A stretch of DNA of 64,000 bases. Origin: Nitrososphaerota archaeon (lineage in GTDB: Archaea; Thermoproteota; Nitrososphaeria; Nitrososphaerales; Gagatemarchaeaceae). The DNA is taken from the NCBI GenBank assembly GCA_027887045.1, contig JAPCJH010000001.1, positions 62,001-126,000 of the forward strand, written 5' to 3'. Made by a program: the position numbers and the translations under genes. This document shows, one piece after another, positions 18,154-27,327 of the stretch. Every line of letters begins with the position of its first letter. The stretch's first letter is position 1. Below the pieces are notes generated by a model. That model saw only the letters and a program-made list of their open reading frames with translations, searched no databases and was not told the DNA's origin.

Positions 18154-19575
18154 CTAGAATCGCTGCGCCCTGGTCCAGGTAAGCCCCCTACGAAGGAATA
18201 CGTCGACGAGAGCTTTCACCGTGAAAATATCCAGAAGCTGCTTGTAGCCGATCACGAAGAAGGGCGCATACAAAATCAGTTTAGGGTCTTCCCCGTCAAT
18301 CAGGATGGACGTCAACGCCAGGACACTCTGCAGGGCGATGAAGAGGATCACAATCTCGAGGATGAACATCACCTGACCTTGAGCGAGAGCGACTATCACT
18401 GACCCCCAAACTATCAGACCGATAACAGGAACGACGACCATGCTTAGTAACATGAAAGGGAACCCCAGGCCGTACAGGTTTCCGTATCTCGGGTTCGTAA
18501 TTACGTCTAGATGTTTGCGAAACGTCTGAAAGTTCCCCCTGTACCATCTCAGCCGTTGGTTGTAGAGGTCCTTGAAGCTGCGAGGTGCCTGCGTATATGC
18601 CAGCGCCTGGGAACTCCCTTGGACGACCGACCCGGACTTCAAAGCCTTTATCGTTGCGTCGAAATCTTCGGTCAGAGTATCGCCGTCGTAATCACCAGTT
18701 TCGTCCAGGATTCTCCGCCTGAAGGCGCCCAGTGCTCCGGGGACCACGGTGACGGTCCCAAATCTGTCGAGTGCTCTCCTGATCGTCTGGATGGAAATGA
18801 CGTATTCGAGCGCCTGGCAGTTTGCCAGCCACCCCTTCCTGTTCGCCACCTTGACGTTTCCCGCGACGGCCACTACTTTCTCGTCAGCAAACTTCTGGGC
18901 GATCTCAGTTAACGAATCCCTTCCAATCATCGTGTCGGCGTCTACCACCGCAATTATCTCTCCAGCGGCGACCTTCAGTCCATAGTTCAGGGCCGAAGAT
19001 TTCCCTCCGTTCTCCTTTTGAAGGACGACAACTCTGTCTCCATAGCGGGCCGCCACATGGAACGTCCCGTCCGTGCTCCCGTCGTCCACCACTATGACCT
19101 GCTTGTTTGGGTAGTCGGCCTCCAACACCGATTCTAGTGTCTGGCCTAAGACCATCTCTTCATTGTGAGCGGGCACGATGATGCTCAGAGAAGGAAAGCT
19201 CCTCTTCCCAACGAGCTTCCCTTCCTCGTACTTGCTCTTGATCGCAAGAGGGACGGACAATAGATTTACCCAAAACGTGACCATCAGTCCGTAGGAAATG
19301 ATGGCCAGGACCCCAGCCTGCCATGTGAGAACACCCTGAAGAATGATCAGTGTCAAGAAGACGAAAGGAGAAAGAGCGAAAGCGAGCAGAAGCAGCGAAG
19401 GGAGATGACGCCCGGACCGGTCGGGGAACCTTCGGTAGGCTTCCAGGGAGAGAAGATAGCCTCCGAGGACAAATGCGATTAGAAGCGCAACGAGAGTCAC
19501 GGGAGAGAGCATTAGCACCGCGACCGCAGCGAGGATGAGGAAGAGGGCCGAAGCGGAGATAATTATCCCCTTCAA
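18154..19575 (-). CDS. Membrane family 2 processive glycosyltransferase
   Basis: 473 residues with N-terminal membrane helices, a cytoplasmic GT2 domain and C-terminal helices. SIIVPAHNEE, VVDDGSTDGT, VDADT, TEDFD and QRLRWYRGN are the D, DxD, D and QxxRW motifs of processive synthases such as hyaluronan, chitin and cellulose synthases. It probably polymerises and exports a beta-linked polysaccharide. It lies 14 bases downstream of the zinc-ribbon gene in the same orientation and is likely co-transcribed with it. Confidence 0.9.
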   Translation of the reverse strand: MKGIIISASALFLILAAVAVLMLSPVTLVALLIAFVLGGYLLSLEAYRRFPDRSGRHLPSLLLLAFALSPFVFLTLIILQGVLTWQAGVLAIISYGLMVTFWVNLLSVPLAIKSKYEEGKLVGKRSFPSLSIIVPAHNEEMVLGQTLESVLEADYPNKQVIVVDDGSTDGTFHVAARYGDRVVVLQKENGGKSSALNYGLKVAAGEIIAVVDADTMIGRDSLTEIAQKFADEKVVAVAGNVKVANRKGWLANCQALEYVISIQTIRRALDRFGTVTVVPGALGAFRRRILDETGDYDGDTLTEDFDATIKALKSGSVVQGSSQALAYTQAPRSFKDLYNQRLRWYRGNFQTFRKHLDVITNPRYGNLYGLGFPFMLLSMVVVPVIGLIVWGSVIVALAQGQVMFILEIVILFIALQSVLALTSILIDGEDPKLILYAPFFVIGYKQLLDIFTVKALVDVFLRRGLTWTRAQRF

Positions 19576-19589
19576 GTGGGAACTAATCC

Positions 19590-20819
19590 TTAACCTGTCT
19601 TGAGCGTGCCTTCTTCTGTGAGCCTGCGCACGAGGTCCACGACCTTGCTATCGTTCTCCTCGACTCTGTCCAAGAACTTTTTCATCGTTTTCTGCAACTC
19701 GTCTTGTTTCTCGTAGAGCATCGCCAAGAGGACTGTTGCCTGTTCGCTCGTGCTTGCGCTCCTGAATTTGGATAGGTTCTTTCGCAGCCTCGGGGATGGG
19801 GCGACCTCTTCATCGTCAGAAGTTTTCTCTTTCAGCCTTGGAAGCTGGCCTTCAAGGATGCTGTTGATCTTGACCGGCACATCCGCGACTTTCTCGCTGG
19901 ACGCTCCGATAATACCGTAGAATGACCCGAGCTTCGTCGTGGCGGAGGAGATCGCGGGCACCCCGACGATTATCGATGACTGACTTTCGAGGTCCAAACT
20001 CTTTATCATGAATCTCGAAACCTGCTCTTCAGTGACTGGCCCGTTCGAGATGATTACCTCGGCCAAGATATCTGGTTTGTCTTCAAGAGACCTTCCTCTC
20101 CTCCATGCCGCGAGAGCGACCCCGTGTCTGACGCCCGACTTACCCATGAGTTCTGGATTGATTATCGTCTCGAAATCGTTCTTGTCCAGAAGTTCCTTAA
20201 CTGATGAAAGGTCGAGCGTGTATCTTTCGATGAGCTCTCTAGCTTCAGGATTGAGGCGGTAAACCCCGAAGCTGTCGAGTCTCGCTCCGTCGAGCGGTGT
20301 CCTCTTTTGGCAATCGGAGCAGTCGAGATACAGATTCGGACTACCAGAGAGTTTCCCGCACGAGAGGCAACGGTAGTAGTTCTTGATCCTCCTATAATCG
20401 ACCCCCAGTGCCTTGAGGGGCTTTCCGCACTTCGGGCATTTGAACCCCTCCTTTGAGGTAAACGCATCGGCCAGGTCCAAGTAGCCGCAATAGTGATGCT
20501 CGATCGCCTCTCCCGCCCTTAACGACTCGCTCTGGCAGAACGCGCATGCGACGCGTAGAATAAGGCTCTTTGACTCACAGTTCGGGCAAGAATAGAACGT
20601 CTTCGATGGCTCTTCCAGTAGAATATCATTCTTGGCGAAGAACACAAGGAGGTCTCTGGATCTCCTTGCGTCAAGAGCTGTGAGTTTCTCGACTTCTGGA
20701 TAAGAGACAACGCCGTCTTTCGAGGAAAAAACCGGTTTGAACTCGACGATCCTGCCATCCTTGAGTGTCTTTAGAAGATTCTGTGCTTCTGGGGATTCGA
20801 AGCTGCTTTCAAAATGCAA
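19590..20819 (-). CDS. TackOD1-like zinc-ribbon signalling/regulatory protein
   Basis: 409 residues. Residues about 75-195 hold three treble-clef or ribbon-like Cys pairs (CPNC, CAFCQS, CPKCGKPLKALGVDYR, CLSCG, CSDCQK) around the phrase IEHHYCGYLDLADAF. That arrangement matches the TackOD1 output domain known from thaumarchaeal two-component proteins. A receiver-like segment follows (ILAEVIISNGPVTEEQ), then a charged linker and a C-terminal coiled coil. Lying 14 bases before the polysaccharide synthase gene, it may control the activity or expression of that enzyme; that role is inferred. Confidence 0.7.
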   Translation of the reverse strand: MHFESSFESPEAQNLLKTLKDGRIVEFKPVFSSKDGVVSYPEVEKLTALDARRSRDLLVFFAKNDILLEEPSKTFYSCPNCESKSLILRVACAFCQSESLRAGEAIEHHYCGYLDLADAFTSKEGFKCPKCGKPLKALGVDYRRIKNYYRCLSCGKLSGSPNLYLDCSDCQKRTPLDGARLDSFGVYRLNPEARELIERYTLDLSSVKELLDKNDFETIINPELMGKSGVRHGVALAAWRRGRSLEDKPDILAEVIISNGPVTEEQVSRFMIKSLDLESQSSIIVGVPAISSATTKLGSFYGIIGASSEKVADVPVKINSILEGQLPRLKEKTSDDEEVAPSPRLRKNLSKFRSASTSEQATVLLAMLYEKQDELQKTMKKFLDRVEENDSKVVDLVRRLTEEGTLKTG

Positions 20820-21393
20820 CGACCAAGCCTGACCCGTCCCTAATCACGCACCTAAACACTCTAGGACGCAGGGGATCGTGATTGCGTACAATTGCTTGAT
20901 TTGAAATAAATCCCCTTTCAGCAAACAGAATATGGATTGCAATTACTTATTTAAAAGCTTGTAAGAATATCATCTCAGATGAAACTTCTCTTTGAGGATA
21001 AGACGGGCGGAACTTTGAACGCGAACCGTTAACTTCTACATGGCCCGCGGATTTTGGACCTCACGTCAGACACCTCTTGTTCCCTCGCCTAGGGTTCATC
21101 GTCCTTCAGACCCGCAGTCGGTTGCGATGACGGCGGAATGTATCGCCTCCCAAACCGTAGATCGCGTCAGGCCGCTCAAGGTGGGAGGGGTGTCGGCGAG
21201 GGATAACCGTCGCGCCTCTTCTTGCCTATGATTTCAGAAGCAGGACAGGATTGAGATTTCTTCAATTTTCGCTAATGACGAGACAACAAATTGCAACATT
21301 TGTAAGCGTGGCGAGGCCACATCCTGCCGAAAGTCGTGCGACATCCCGTTCAAATAAGCTGGTTCAAATGACCACACCACCAACCTAGCTTCA
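20820..21393. other. 574-base divergent intergenic region
   Basis: No convincing gene. The first part carries a minus-strand TATA-like element (ATTTATTTCAAATC, about 20900-20912) for the zinc-ribbon gene and a plus-strand one (TTATTTAAAAG, about 20946-20957). The latter is about 440 bases before the next gene, so it may drive an unrecognised small RNA or a long leader. A 63-codon frame at 21040-21231 has no family resemblance. A weaker A/T box at 21348-21358 could serve the 21394 gene. Confidence 0.4.
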
Positions 21394-22602
21394 ATGAGCT
21401 CTGTCAGGTCGATGGCCCTCTCTGGTTTCATAGCTCTCGTCCTCGCGGTCTCCGTCATTGCAGCGGTTACGTTCAGCGGCGCGTCTGGACAGCTTGGCTC
21501 GGCCTTCTTTACAACGACAAATGGGACGACCCAGACGAACACGTCCTCTGGTCAAACCCGGTCGAACTCCGGAAACGTTCAGTCGACCACGACCTCATCC
21601 TTAGGTGGAGCTGGAATACTATCGGTTCTCATTACTGACCCGCCCCATGTTCCCGCAGGCGTCACGAAGGTCTACGTAAGCTACCGTGATCTGGCAGCCC
21701 ACACCGCGCAGGCACAGAGCTCAATGGGATGGGTAACCCTCAAGTCAACGGGTCAAGTTGAACTTCTCGGCACACTGAACGTCACACAGACACTTTCTTC
21801 GGCCAGTTTGCCGAACGGTAACTATGATGCTCTCAGATTCAACGTAAGCTCCGCCCTAGTCACGTTCAATGGAAAGAATTACACCGCGTTTGTGCAGTCC
21901 GCGCTAATCACGGCGACAATCGAGGGAGGGACGCACGTCTCGAACTCAAAAGCCACCGCAGCAGTCGTGGACATCCAGCCGACAGTCATCAACATCGGGA
22001 GTCTTTCGACCCCGGAGTTCGTCATCAGAGCGGTTGCGAGGGCATTCTCAGTCCCATCGGGTGAAGTAAATGAACAGATGAAGCAGGACGGTTACAGGAT
22101 GAGCCTCCTGGGCAAGCAGTGGTGGTCCGACGACGAAGCGAAATTCTCGACGACACTGCAGATCATGAGTGCCAGCCTTACCGCGAACGCAGTCACCCTC
22201 ACAGCCAAGAATTCTGGCTCTGAAAACGCTGCTCTAAGAATGATAATCATATCGCCGCTTGCATCACCGCAGTCTGGAGACGGTGGAGACGACATACCCA
22301 ACCAGTTCTTCGGCTCGGCAATCTTGCGCGTCCTCTCGAACCAGTCAATGGTTCCCTTGCTGATGCACGCGATGACCCCGTACGTCAGGTCTGGAGACAA
22401 CTCTCCTTATAATATTGGAGACCTTTTTGGAGGAGGTTACAACCTAACATCCGGAAGCTCCGTGACATTGTCGTACACTGGGAGTATCTACTTGGTGGTC
22501 AACTCCAACAATCCCAATCAGACAATAGTTTCCGGGACACAATACAGGATCACTTTGCTTGCCGATGAAGCTGTTGCAAGCATTGTGATAACAGCTGGAT
22601 AG
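21394..22602 (+). CDS. Secreted DUF4382-domain protein
   Basis: 402 residues with an N-terminal membrane or signal segment (FIALVLAVSVIAAVTFSG) and a Ser/Thr-rich linker. Residues about 75-210 (LSVLITDPPHVPAGVTKVYV, then NGNYDALRFNVSSA) match DUF4382, a beta-sandwich found in secreted archaeal and bacterial proteins. The C-terminal 180 residues are another predicted beta-rich domain. Function is unknown; an extracytoplasmic structural or binding role is likely. Confidence 0.75.
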   Translation: MSSVRSMALSGFIALVLAVSVIAAVTFSGASGQLGSAFFTTTNGTTQTNTSSGQTRSNSGNVQSTTTSSLGGAGILSVLITDPPHVPAGVTKVYVSYRDLAAHTAQAQSSMGWVTLKSTGQVELLGTLNVTQTLSSASLPNGNYDALRFNVSSALVTFNGKNYTAFVQSALITATIEGGTHVSNSKATAAVVDIQPTVINIGSLSTPEFVIRAVARAFSVPSGEVNEQMKQDGYRMSLLGKQWWSDDEAKFSTTLQIMSASLTANAVTLTAKNSGSENAALRMIIISPLASPQSGDGGDDIPNQFFGSAILRVLSNQSMVPLLMHAMTPYVRSGDNSPYNIGDLFGGGYNLTSGSSVTLSYTGSIYLVVNSNNPNQTIVSGTQYRITLLADEAVASIVITAG

Positions 22603-22800
22603 ACAGGCACCACCACCCCGCAGAATGAGTGACACCCTAGTTCCAGCGCATATACCTCGAAGACAACTGTTTGAAACATGCCAAATTCCTTGATCATAAA
22701 TCGCTTTAGACGTATGCCGTCTCGTCAATTCAGAGGTCTGAGACAAACTCTGAACTGGAAACCTCTATAAGACGTCAAGCGGGTTCGGTTCCGAACTACG

Positions 22801-24024
22801 TTGGAGGACCCGGCCTATGAGAAACGCAGATTCATGTTCATCCCCCATAACAGGTATCTTGCTACCGGCGCATTTCTCACGTTGAGCCTAAGCATTCTCG
22901 AAATTTTGAGGTTCTTGGGCCTTCCCTTCGGGGCAACACTTGGCGGTCTCTCTGCGTCAACTTCGTTTTTGGCGGTTGGTTTCTTAACTTCTCTGACGGG
23001 AATCGGTTACTTGGGAATCTTCGTCCTAATGACCTTGGAGAGCGCGTCGCTGCCCATACCGAGCGAAATCGTTCTGCCTTTTGCGGGGTACCTTGTTTAT
23101 CTCGGCTCAATCACTTTCGCGGGTGCTGTGATCGTCAGCACGAGCGCACTCTTGCTTGGCGCCCTTGTTGACTATTACTTGGCACTCCTCTTGGGCAGAC
23201 CCGTGGTGGAGAAATTGATGAACAGGTTCGGGGTTGACTCGAGGCGGCTCGACGACGGCGAACTCTGGGTGAACAAGAAGGGTTCGTGGAGCGTTCTTCT
23301 AGCTAGATTCGTCCCCGGCTTGAGATCGATCATCTCGCTCCCAGCGGGACTGCTCAAAATGAAACTTAGACCGTTCTTGGCAATGACCTTTCTTGGGTCG
23401 CTCGGATGGTCGGCCCTTCTCATCTACATCGGATACGCTGCGGGCCCACTCTGGCAGAGCGCGCAAGGCACGGCAATCTCGATTCTCGTCGAAGCAACGG
23501 TAATCATCGTCGCGGTTGTCTCTGTTCTGTATTTGGTGTTCTACTTCTTTCCGTCCGACATGCTGAATAATCAGACACAAGCCTCGGCTGTTCCGTCGGA
23601 CGTGCCGAACCTATTCACCTTTGCCTATTGGCAGAGTTTCATCAAGTTCAACCTCGTCGGACTGAGCGGCGTAATTGTCAACGAGGGAGTCTTGCTCCTG
23701 CTCACCCTTCAAGGGATCTTCTTTCTCTATTCAAGCGCCGCAGCTATCGAGATCTCAATCATTTCGAATTTCTTCCTCAACGATTTCTGGACTTTCAGGG
23801 ACAGACGGTCAGGGCATATTGTCACGAGGTTTGTGAAGTTCAATGGTTTCATGCTCATCGGCCTTGGGACGAATCTCGCAATAATCTACTTCGCGACGAC
23901 GGATTTCGGGTTGCACTACGCCATCTCCAACCTGATTGGAATAGCCGCAGCGTTTGCTATTCGTTACGGTTTGAGCGTTAAGTACACCTGGATGCGCGAC
24001 GAAGAAGTTCGTCGACCGGACTAG
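22801..24024 (+). CDS. DedA-GtrA fusion membrane protein
   Basis: 407 residues joining two membrane domains. Residues about 55-240 are DedA/VTT (ESASLPIPSEIVLPFAGYL, GALVDYYLALLLGR, ARFVPGLRSIISLPAG), the family of lipid scramblase or flippase-like proteins. Residues about 275-400 are GtrA-like (FIKFNLVGLSGVIVNEGVL, SNFFLNDFWTFRDR, YTWMRDEE), the family linked to moving polyprenyl-phosphate sugars across membranes. The fusion suggests lipid-linked sugar or lipid translocation. TTG start at 22801 about 31 bases after a TATA-like box (TCTATAAG, 22763-22770); an ATG at 22834 is possible. Confidence 0.85.
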   Translation: MEDPAYEKRRFMFIPHNRYLATGAFLTLSLSILEILRFLGLPFGATLGGLSASTSFLAVGFLTSLTGIGYLGIFVLMTLESASLPIPSEIVLPFAGYLVYLGSITFAGAVIVSTSALLLGALVDYYLALLLGRPVVEKLMNRFGVDSRRLDDGELWVNKKGSWSVLLARFVPGLRSIISLPAGLLKMKLRPFLAMTFLGSLGWSALLIYIGYAAGPLWQSAQGTAISILVEATVIIVAVVSVLYLVFYFFPSDMLNNQTQASAVPSDVPNLFTFAYWQSFIKFNLVGLSGVIVNEGVLLLLTLQGIFFLYSSAAAIEISIISNFFLNDFWTFRDRRSGHIVTRFVKFNGFMLIGLGTNLAIIYFATTDFGLHYAISNLIGIAAAFAIRYGLSVKYTWMRDEEVRRPD

Positions 24025-24385
24025 GTGATTCGTGAGCCCCTTAATGTCATTTGAGAGGAATGATTCGATGCGTACAACTCCAGAAACAGCGCCCACGGAC
24101 TTTGCTCTTACGTCAAGAATACTGAACTAGCTTAGGCTCCCAGCGCGAGGTATGCCCAGCTCAGAGAGCACGGAACCAGAGAAAAAGTTCGCCTTCGCCG
24201 GTGTATTCCAAGACAAAGAAGTCAAATTGGGATACGCCTTCTCGATTCCCTTCTAGGAGAATTCGAGAATCCCGCTGCCTCGCAACGGGGACTCGGTGGT
24301 TCAGAGATGAAATTGAACTCTAGTAATAACACTCGCCTTGCTATCTGTGAGGCCTTGTTGATTTTCCACCAGGTGGATTGGTAGT
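24025..24385. other. 361-base intergenic region
   Basis: Mostly empty. It holds one short plus-strand frame (24152-24256, separate entry) and no clear terminator or RNA gene. A/T-rich positions around 24318-24330 may be the promoter for the next gene. Confidence 0.35.
24152..24256 (+). CDS. Possible 34-residue small protein
   Basis: An ATG at 24152 just after GCGAGGT opens a frame of 34 codons (MPSSESTEPEKKFAFAGVFQ, then a short hydrophobic end) closed by TAG. The product is acidic at the front and Phe/Val-rich behind. It could be a real small protein, a remnant, or chance. Confidence 0.25.
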   Translation: MPSSESTEPEKKFAFAGVFQDKEVKLGYAFSIPF

Positions 24386-25108
24386 ATGGATTCAGCTTAC
24401 AAAAGTCTAATGAACTCGTGGGGGAGTTCTCGCCAAGGTATGAGTAAAGCGGGCCCTTCGGTCGGGTTGCTCTGGGCCTTTCTTGCCATCGGCCTGATGG
24501 TCGGCGGAGCTGCTGCGTACGAAGTCGGGCTCCAGCAGGGTCTACACACGTCTGTCGCTACTTCTACCTCAATAATTGGCGTCACCGATACGATCACGTC
24601 TGTTCGAACATTTACGTTCGTTGAGGTCAAGAACAGTAGCACGGCGACGAAAGTATCCACTACGACGGTTACTATCCTCCTGACGAGCACGTCCACGATT
24701 GCCACACCGAACAGCACGACACACTCGACCTCAACGAGCACGACCCTCACTGTCACGAGCGGTTCGACCTCCACGGCTTCCGGCTCGGCGCAGGTCACAG
24801 CATTTCAGGTTAATGTTTCGCACGACTGGTCCACTTGCAGCATTGTCCTACACAACAGCGGCAACTTGGACACCGATCTCGTCGGAATCCAATTTCACTA
24901 TGTCTCAACGGCTGGGAAGAGCGTCTCGGTAACTAGCACGCCTTCAGGCCCTCTGCATATCGCAGCTGGAGCATCGGTAACTTATGCGTGCAATGCCCAG
25001 ACCTTCGGTGGGGTTCCTCCTCCATCGGCGAACTACAGCGCCCAATTCTCGGGATGGATCTTCACTTCGAACGATATGGCGACCTCGTTCACAGGGTTCT
25101 TCGAATAG
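24386..25108 (+). CDS. Membrane-anchored Ser/Thr-rich secreted protein
   Basis: 240 residues. A membrane helix at about 26-46 (VGLLWAFLAIGLMVGGAAAY) is followed by a long Thr/Ser-rich stretch (residues 55-130) that looks heavily glycosylated or spacer-like. A C-terminal beta-rich domain has two cysteines (WSTCSIVLHNSGN and YACNAQ) that could pair. No family recognised. Surface attachment with a stalk is the simplest reading. Confidence 0.65.
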   Translation: MDSAYKSLMNSWGSSRQGMSKAGPSVGLLWAFLAIGLMVGGAAAYEVGLQQGLHTSVATSTSIIGVTDTITSVRTFTFVEVKNSSTATKVSTTTVTILLTSTSTIATPNSTTHSTSTSTTLTVTSGSTSTASGSAQVTAFQVNVSHDWSTCSIVLHNSGNLDTDLVGIQFHYVSTAGKSVSVTSTPSGPLHIAAGASVTYACNAQTFGGVPPPSANYSAQFSGWIFTSNDMATSFTGFFE

Positions 25109-25246
25109 TGTCCTGATCCTGTGAAAATTCTCAAGAAATATCGTCTCGCGTGGCCATGCGACGCTCCTGAGTAGGGAGCATTCGATCCCCTTAGGACTCA
25201 GAAACGCTCAATCTAGGCGATTCGAAGAGAGAGAAAGCCTGCCTGC

Positions 25247-26260
25247 TTATGCCGAGGGAGATGGTGGAGGAGCTTCTTGCTTCTTTTCGGGTTCCTTCTT
25301 CCATAGCCGCGGATACGTACCAGCGGTCATTATGACGCGATTGACTGAAAACGCGAGCCCTTTCTTGGCCTCGACCATCTCGGGGGTGGCGAGCAGTGCT
25401 TCAGCGAGAGCAACGAGCTCTCCCTTCCCCGTGAGGATTACCGCCGTATCTCCTTTCTTAACACCCTCTGATACCGATAATATTCCAGGGATCGCGAGTT
25501 TTGCCCCATGACAGATGGCATCCACGGCCGAATCCTTGATAACCACTTTCTTCATTTGCTCCAGGTACCTCTCGACCGGGCGTACCGCGTTCCTGATCCC
25601 GTTTTCGTCACCGTTCTTCATCCTGTGAATCGCGTCGTTCAGCTCGTGGAGGGTCGCGAAACCGTCCTTCTCTTCGATGGGACCGACCTTTGTCCTCCTC
25701 AGCTCTACCATGGTCGCGCCGACCCCGAGGACTTCGCCAATGTCGTAAAACAACTTCCGGATGTAAGTTCCCGCTTCGCAAAGACATCTGATGAGGAACA
25801 GGTTCCCTTCCTGCTCAACGATTTCCAGCTCGTAGACCTTCCGGGTCCTGGTGTCCCTGCGCACTGAAGAGCGTTGAGGCGGCCTCTGGTAAATCTCGCC
25901 CCGGAAATCTTTGATCACAGAATCAACAATCTCTCGCGGAACGGACGAATGTATCCTCATAACACCCCAGTACTCCTTGGGAAACATGAGGAGCAGCGTT
26001 AGCGCCTTGGTTGCCTGGCCGAGCCCTATCGGTAGCAGACCTGAGACCCCCGGGTCGAGCGTCCCGCTGTGACCCGCCTTTTCTATCCCGATCATTCGTC
26101 GGACCCAAGCAACGACCTCGTGGCTCGTGGGACCCCTCGTCTTGTCGACGGGGATTATCCCGTAATCGAGGTAGGTCTTGATCGGTCGCTTCTCGGGTGT
26201 CGATCCGAACCTTTCATCGGTCGGCTCCTCGTCTATGACCACCATCCCTTCCCAGTTCAC
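25247..26260 (-). CDS. cbf5: tRNA/rRNA pseudouridine synthase Cbf5
   Basis: 337 residues. GTLDPGVSG near residue 65 carries the catalytic Asp of TruB/Cbf5 enzymes. KAGHSGTLD, RRDTRTRKVYELEI and CEAGTYIRKL are further signatures. The C-terminal part from about 245 (KKVVIKDSAVDAICHGAKLA) is a PUA RNA-binding domain. In archaea it is the catalytic subunit of H/ACA ribonucleoproteins that guide uridine isomerisation, and also modifies tRNA U55. It is the last gene of the long ribosomal/secretion operon and overlaps cmk by ATGA (26257-26260). Confidence 0.95.
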   Translation of the reverse strand: MNWEGMVVIDEEPTDERFGSTPEKRPIKTYLDYGIIPVDKTRGPTSHEVVAWVRRMIGIEKAGHSGTLDPGVSGLLPIGLGQATKALTLLLMFPKEYWGVMRIHSSVPREIVDSVIKDFRGEIYQRPPQRSSVRRDTRTRKVYELEIVEQEGNLFLIRCLCEAGTYIRKLFYDIGEVLGVGATMVELRRTKVGPIEEKDGFATLHELNDAIHRMKNGDENGIRNAVRPVERYLEQMKKVVIKDSAVDAICHGAKLAIPGILSVSEGVKKGDTAVILTGKGELVALAEALLATPEMVEAKKGLAFSVNRVIMTAGTYPRLWKKEPEKKQEAPPPSPSA

Positions 26261-26814
26261 TTGTGCCCCCTCACGTATTCCAGAACTATCCGGGCCACCT
26301 TATCCTCGGGGATGTGGTCAGTTTCAACCACAAGGTCGAAGGGCGTGAGGTCCTTCCCGAAATCAATCCCGTAGATCTTCTTGTATAGGGCGCGGTTTTC
26401 TTTGTCCCTGAATGCGATAATCTCCCTGCACTTCCTCTCGTCGACGTGATCCCTCTTCGACATCCTCGCCGCCCTGCTCTTGACGCTTCCCGCGAGCCAC
26501 ACTTTCGTCCCGTATTTGGAAAGCCACGGGAGCGTGTAGCTCGTAATCACCACGTTCCCAACCTTCGCCTTCTTTAGAAGTCTCTCGTCCACCTCTCTGT
26601 CGAAGTTGGGCGAGCGCTTGCGCTCCTTGAGGAAATTCATCCCATCATCCGTGTCCCACCAGTCCTCCCCGCCGGGGGTGAATCCCTCCTCGATGGCCAT
26701 CTCTTTCAAGACGTCCCCTCCCCCCACGACCTTCAGGTGGAGCTTCTCGGCGACAGTCTTGGAGACGGTGGTCTTCCCTACGGCGGGCATCCCGGATACG
26801 ATGATCGCGTCCAA
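26257..26814 (-). CDS. cmk: Archaeal cytidylate kinase
   Basis: 185 residues. The P-loop MDAIIVSGMPAVGKTT opens the protein, followed by a GGGDVLKEMA motif and a lid region rich in Arg (SRAARMSKRD). Length and arrangement fit the compact archaeal Cmk, which phosphorylates CMP and dCMP. The position between an adk-EMC3 pair and cbf5 is typical of archaeal spc operons and supports Cmk over other small NMP kinases. Confidence 0.9.
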   Translation of the reverse strand: MDAIIVSGMPAVGKTTVSKTVAEKLHLKVVGGGDVLKEMAIEEGFTPGGEDWWDTDDGMNFLKERKRSPNFDREVDERLLKKAKVGNVVITSYTLPWLSKYGTKVWLAGSVKSRAARMSKRDHVDERKCREIIAFRDKENRALYKKIYGIDFGKDLTPFDLVVETDHIPEDKVARIVLEYVRGHK

Positions 26815-26826
26815 GGCACGTCTCGT

Positions 26827-27327
26827 CTAAGTCGACGTGCCCATCAGCTTGGTAAGCATGCTACTGAAGGAAAGGGAAGAGAGGAAGTACCACCAGAAGA
26901 GGGACACAGGGCCACCCAAAGTAGGGCAGGTCGAGGAAACCGCAGTGCAGAATGTCGAAATGATGTATGGTATGGGGATCGGAGAGTGCGCCACGATGAC
27001 CGAGAATCCACCCAGGAAGTTCGCCATCAAGTAGTAGACCGCGAAGAACGGGATGATTGTCCCGAAGCCTATCTTCGTCCTCGCGCTCGATATCTTGAGC
27101 CTCATCTGCGCTATCTGCTTGTCCTTCTTCCGCAGCTGGTCCTCCTTTTTCTTGTCCTTTGCCGCAACGGCCGCTTTCAGCTCTGCCTGGTATGACGCTA
27201 TCTCCGCCTTCATCCTACGCTCGGCGGTCAGGTTTACGAATCGGCGGGTGAGGAGGTTCGAGATTAATGACACGCCTATGGAGGTCAGGGAGACGATCAG
27301 CGCCGGGAGAGCGCTTCCGAGGCTCAC
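26827..27327 (-). CDS. EMC3/Get1/YidC-like membrane insertase (DUF106)
   Basis: 166 residues from a GTG at 27327, which overlaps the adkA stop as GTGA; longer frames upstream run across adkA and are artefacts. A first membrane helix (ALPALIVSLTSIGVSLISNL) precedes a long charged coiled coil (about 35-90, RRMKAEIASYQAELKAAVAA), then two more helices (IIPFFAVYYLMANFLGG and SLFWWYFLSSLSF). This three-helix coiled-coil plan is that of archaeal DUF106 proteins, relatives of EMC3, Get1 and TMCO1 that insert membrane proteins beside SecY, whose gene is next but one upstream. Confidence 0.88.
   Translation of the reverse strand: MSLGSALPALIVSLTSIGVSLISNLLTRRFVNLTAERRMKAEIASYQAELKAAVAAKDKKKEDQLRKKDKQIAQMRLKISSARTKIGFGTIIPFFAVYYLMANFLGGFSVIVAHSPIPIPYIISTFCTAVSSTCPTLGGPVSLFWWYFLSSLSFSSMLTKLMGTST

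Noticed and set aside
21040..21231. A 63-codon open frame between the zinc-ribbon and DUF4382 genes
   Set aside because: No family resemblance, Arg/Ser-rich composition typical of non-coding frames, no start signal.
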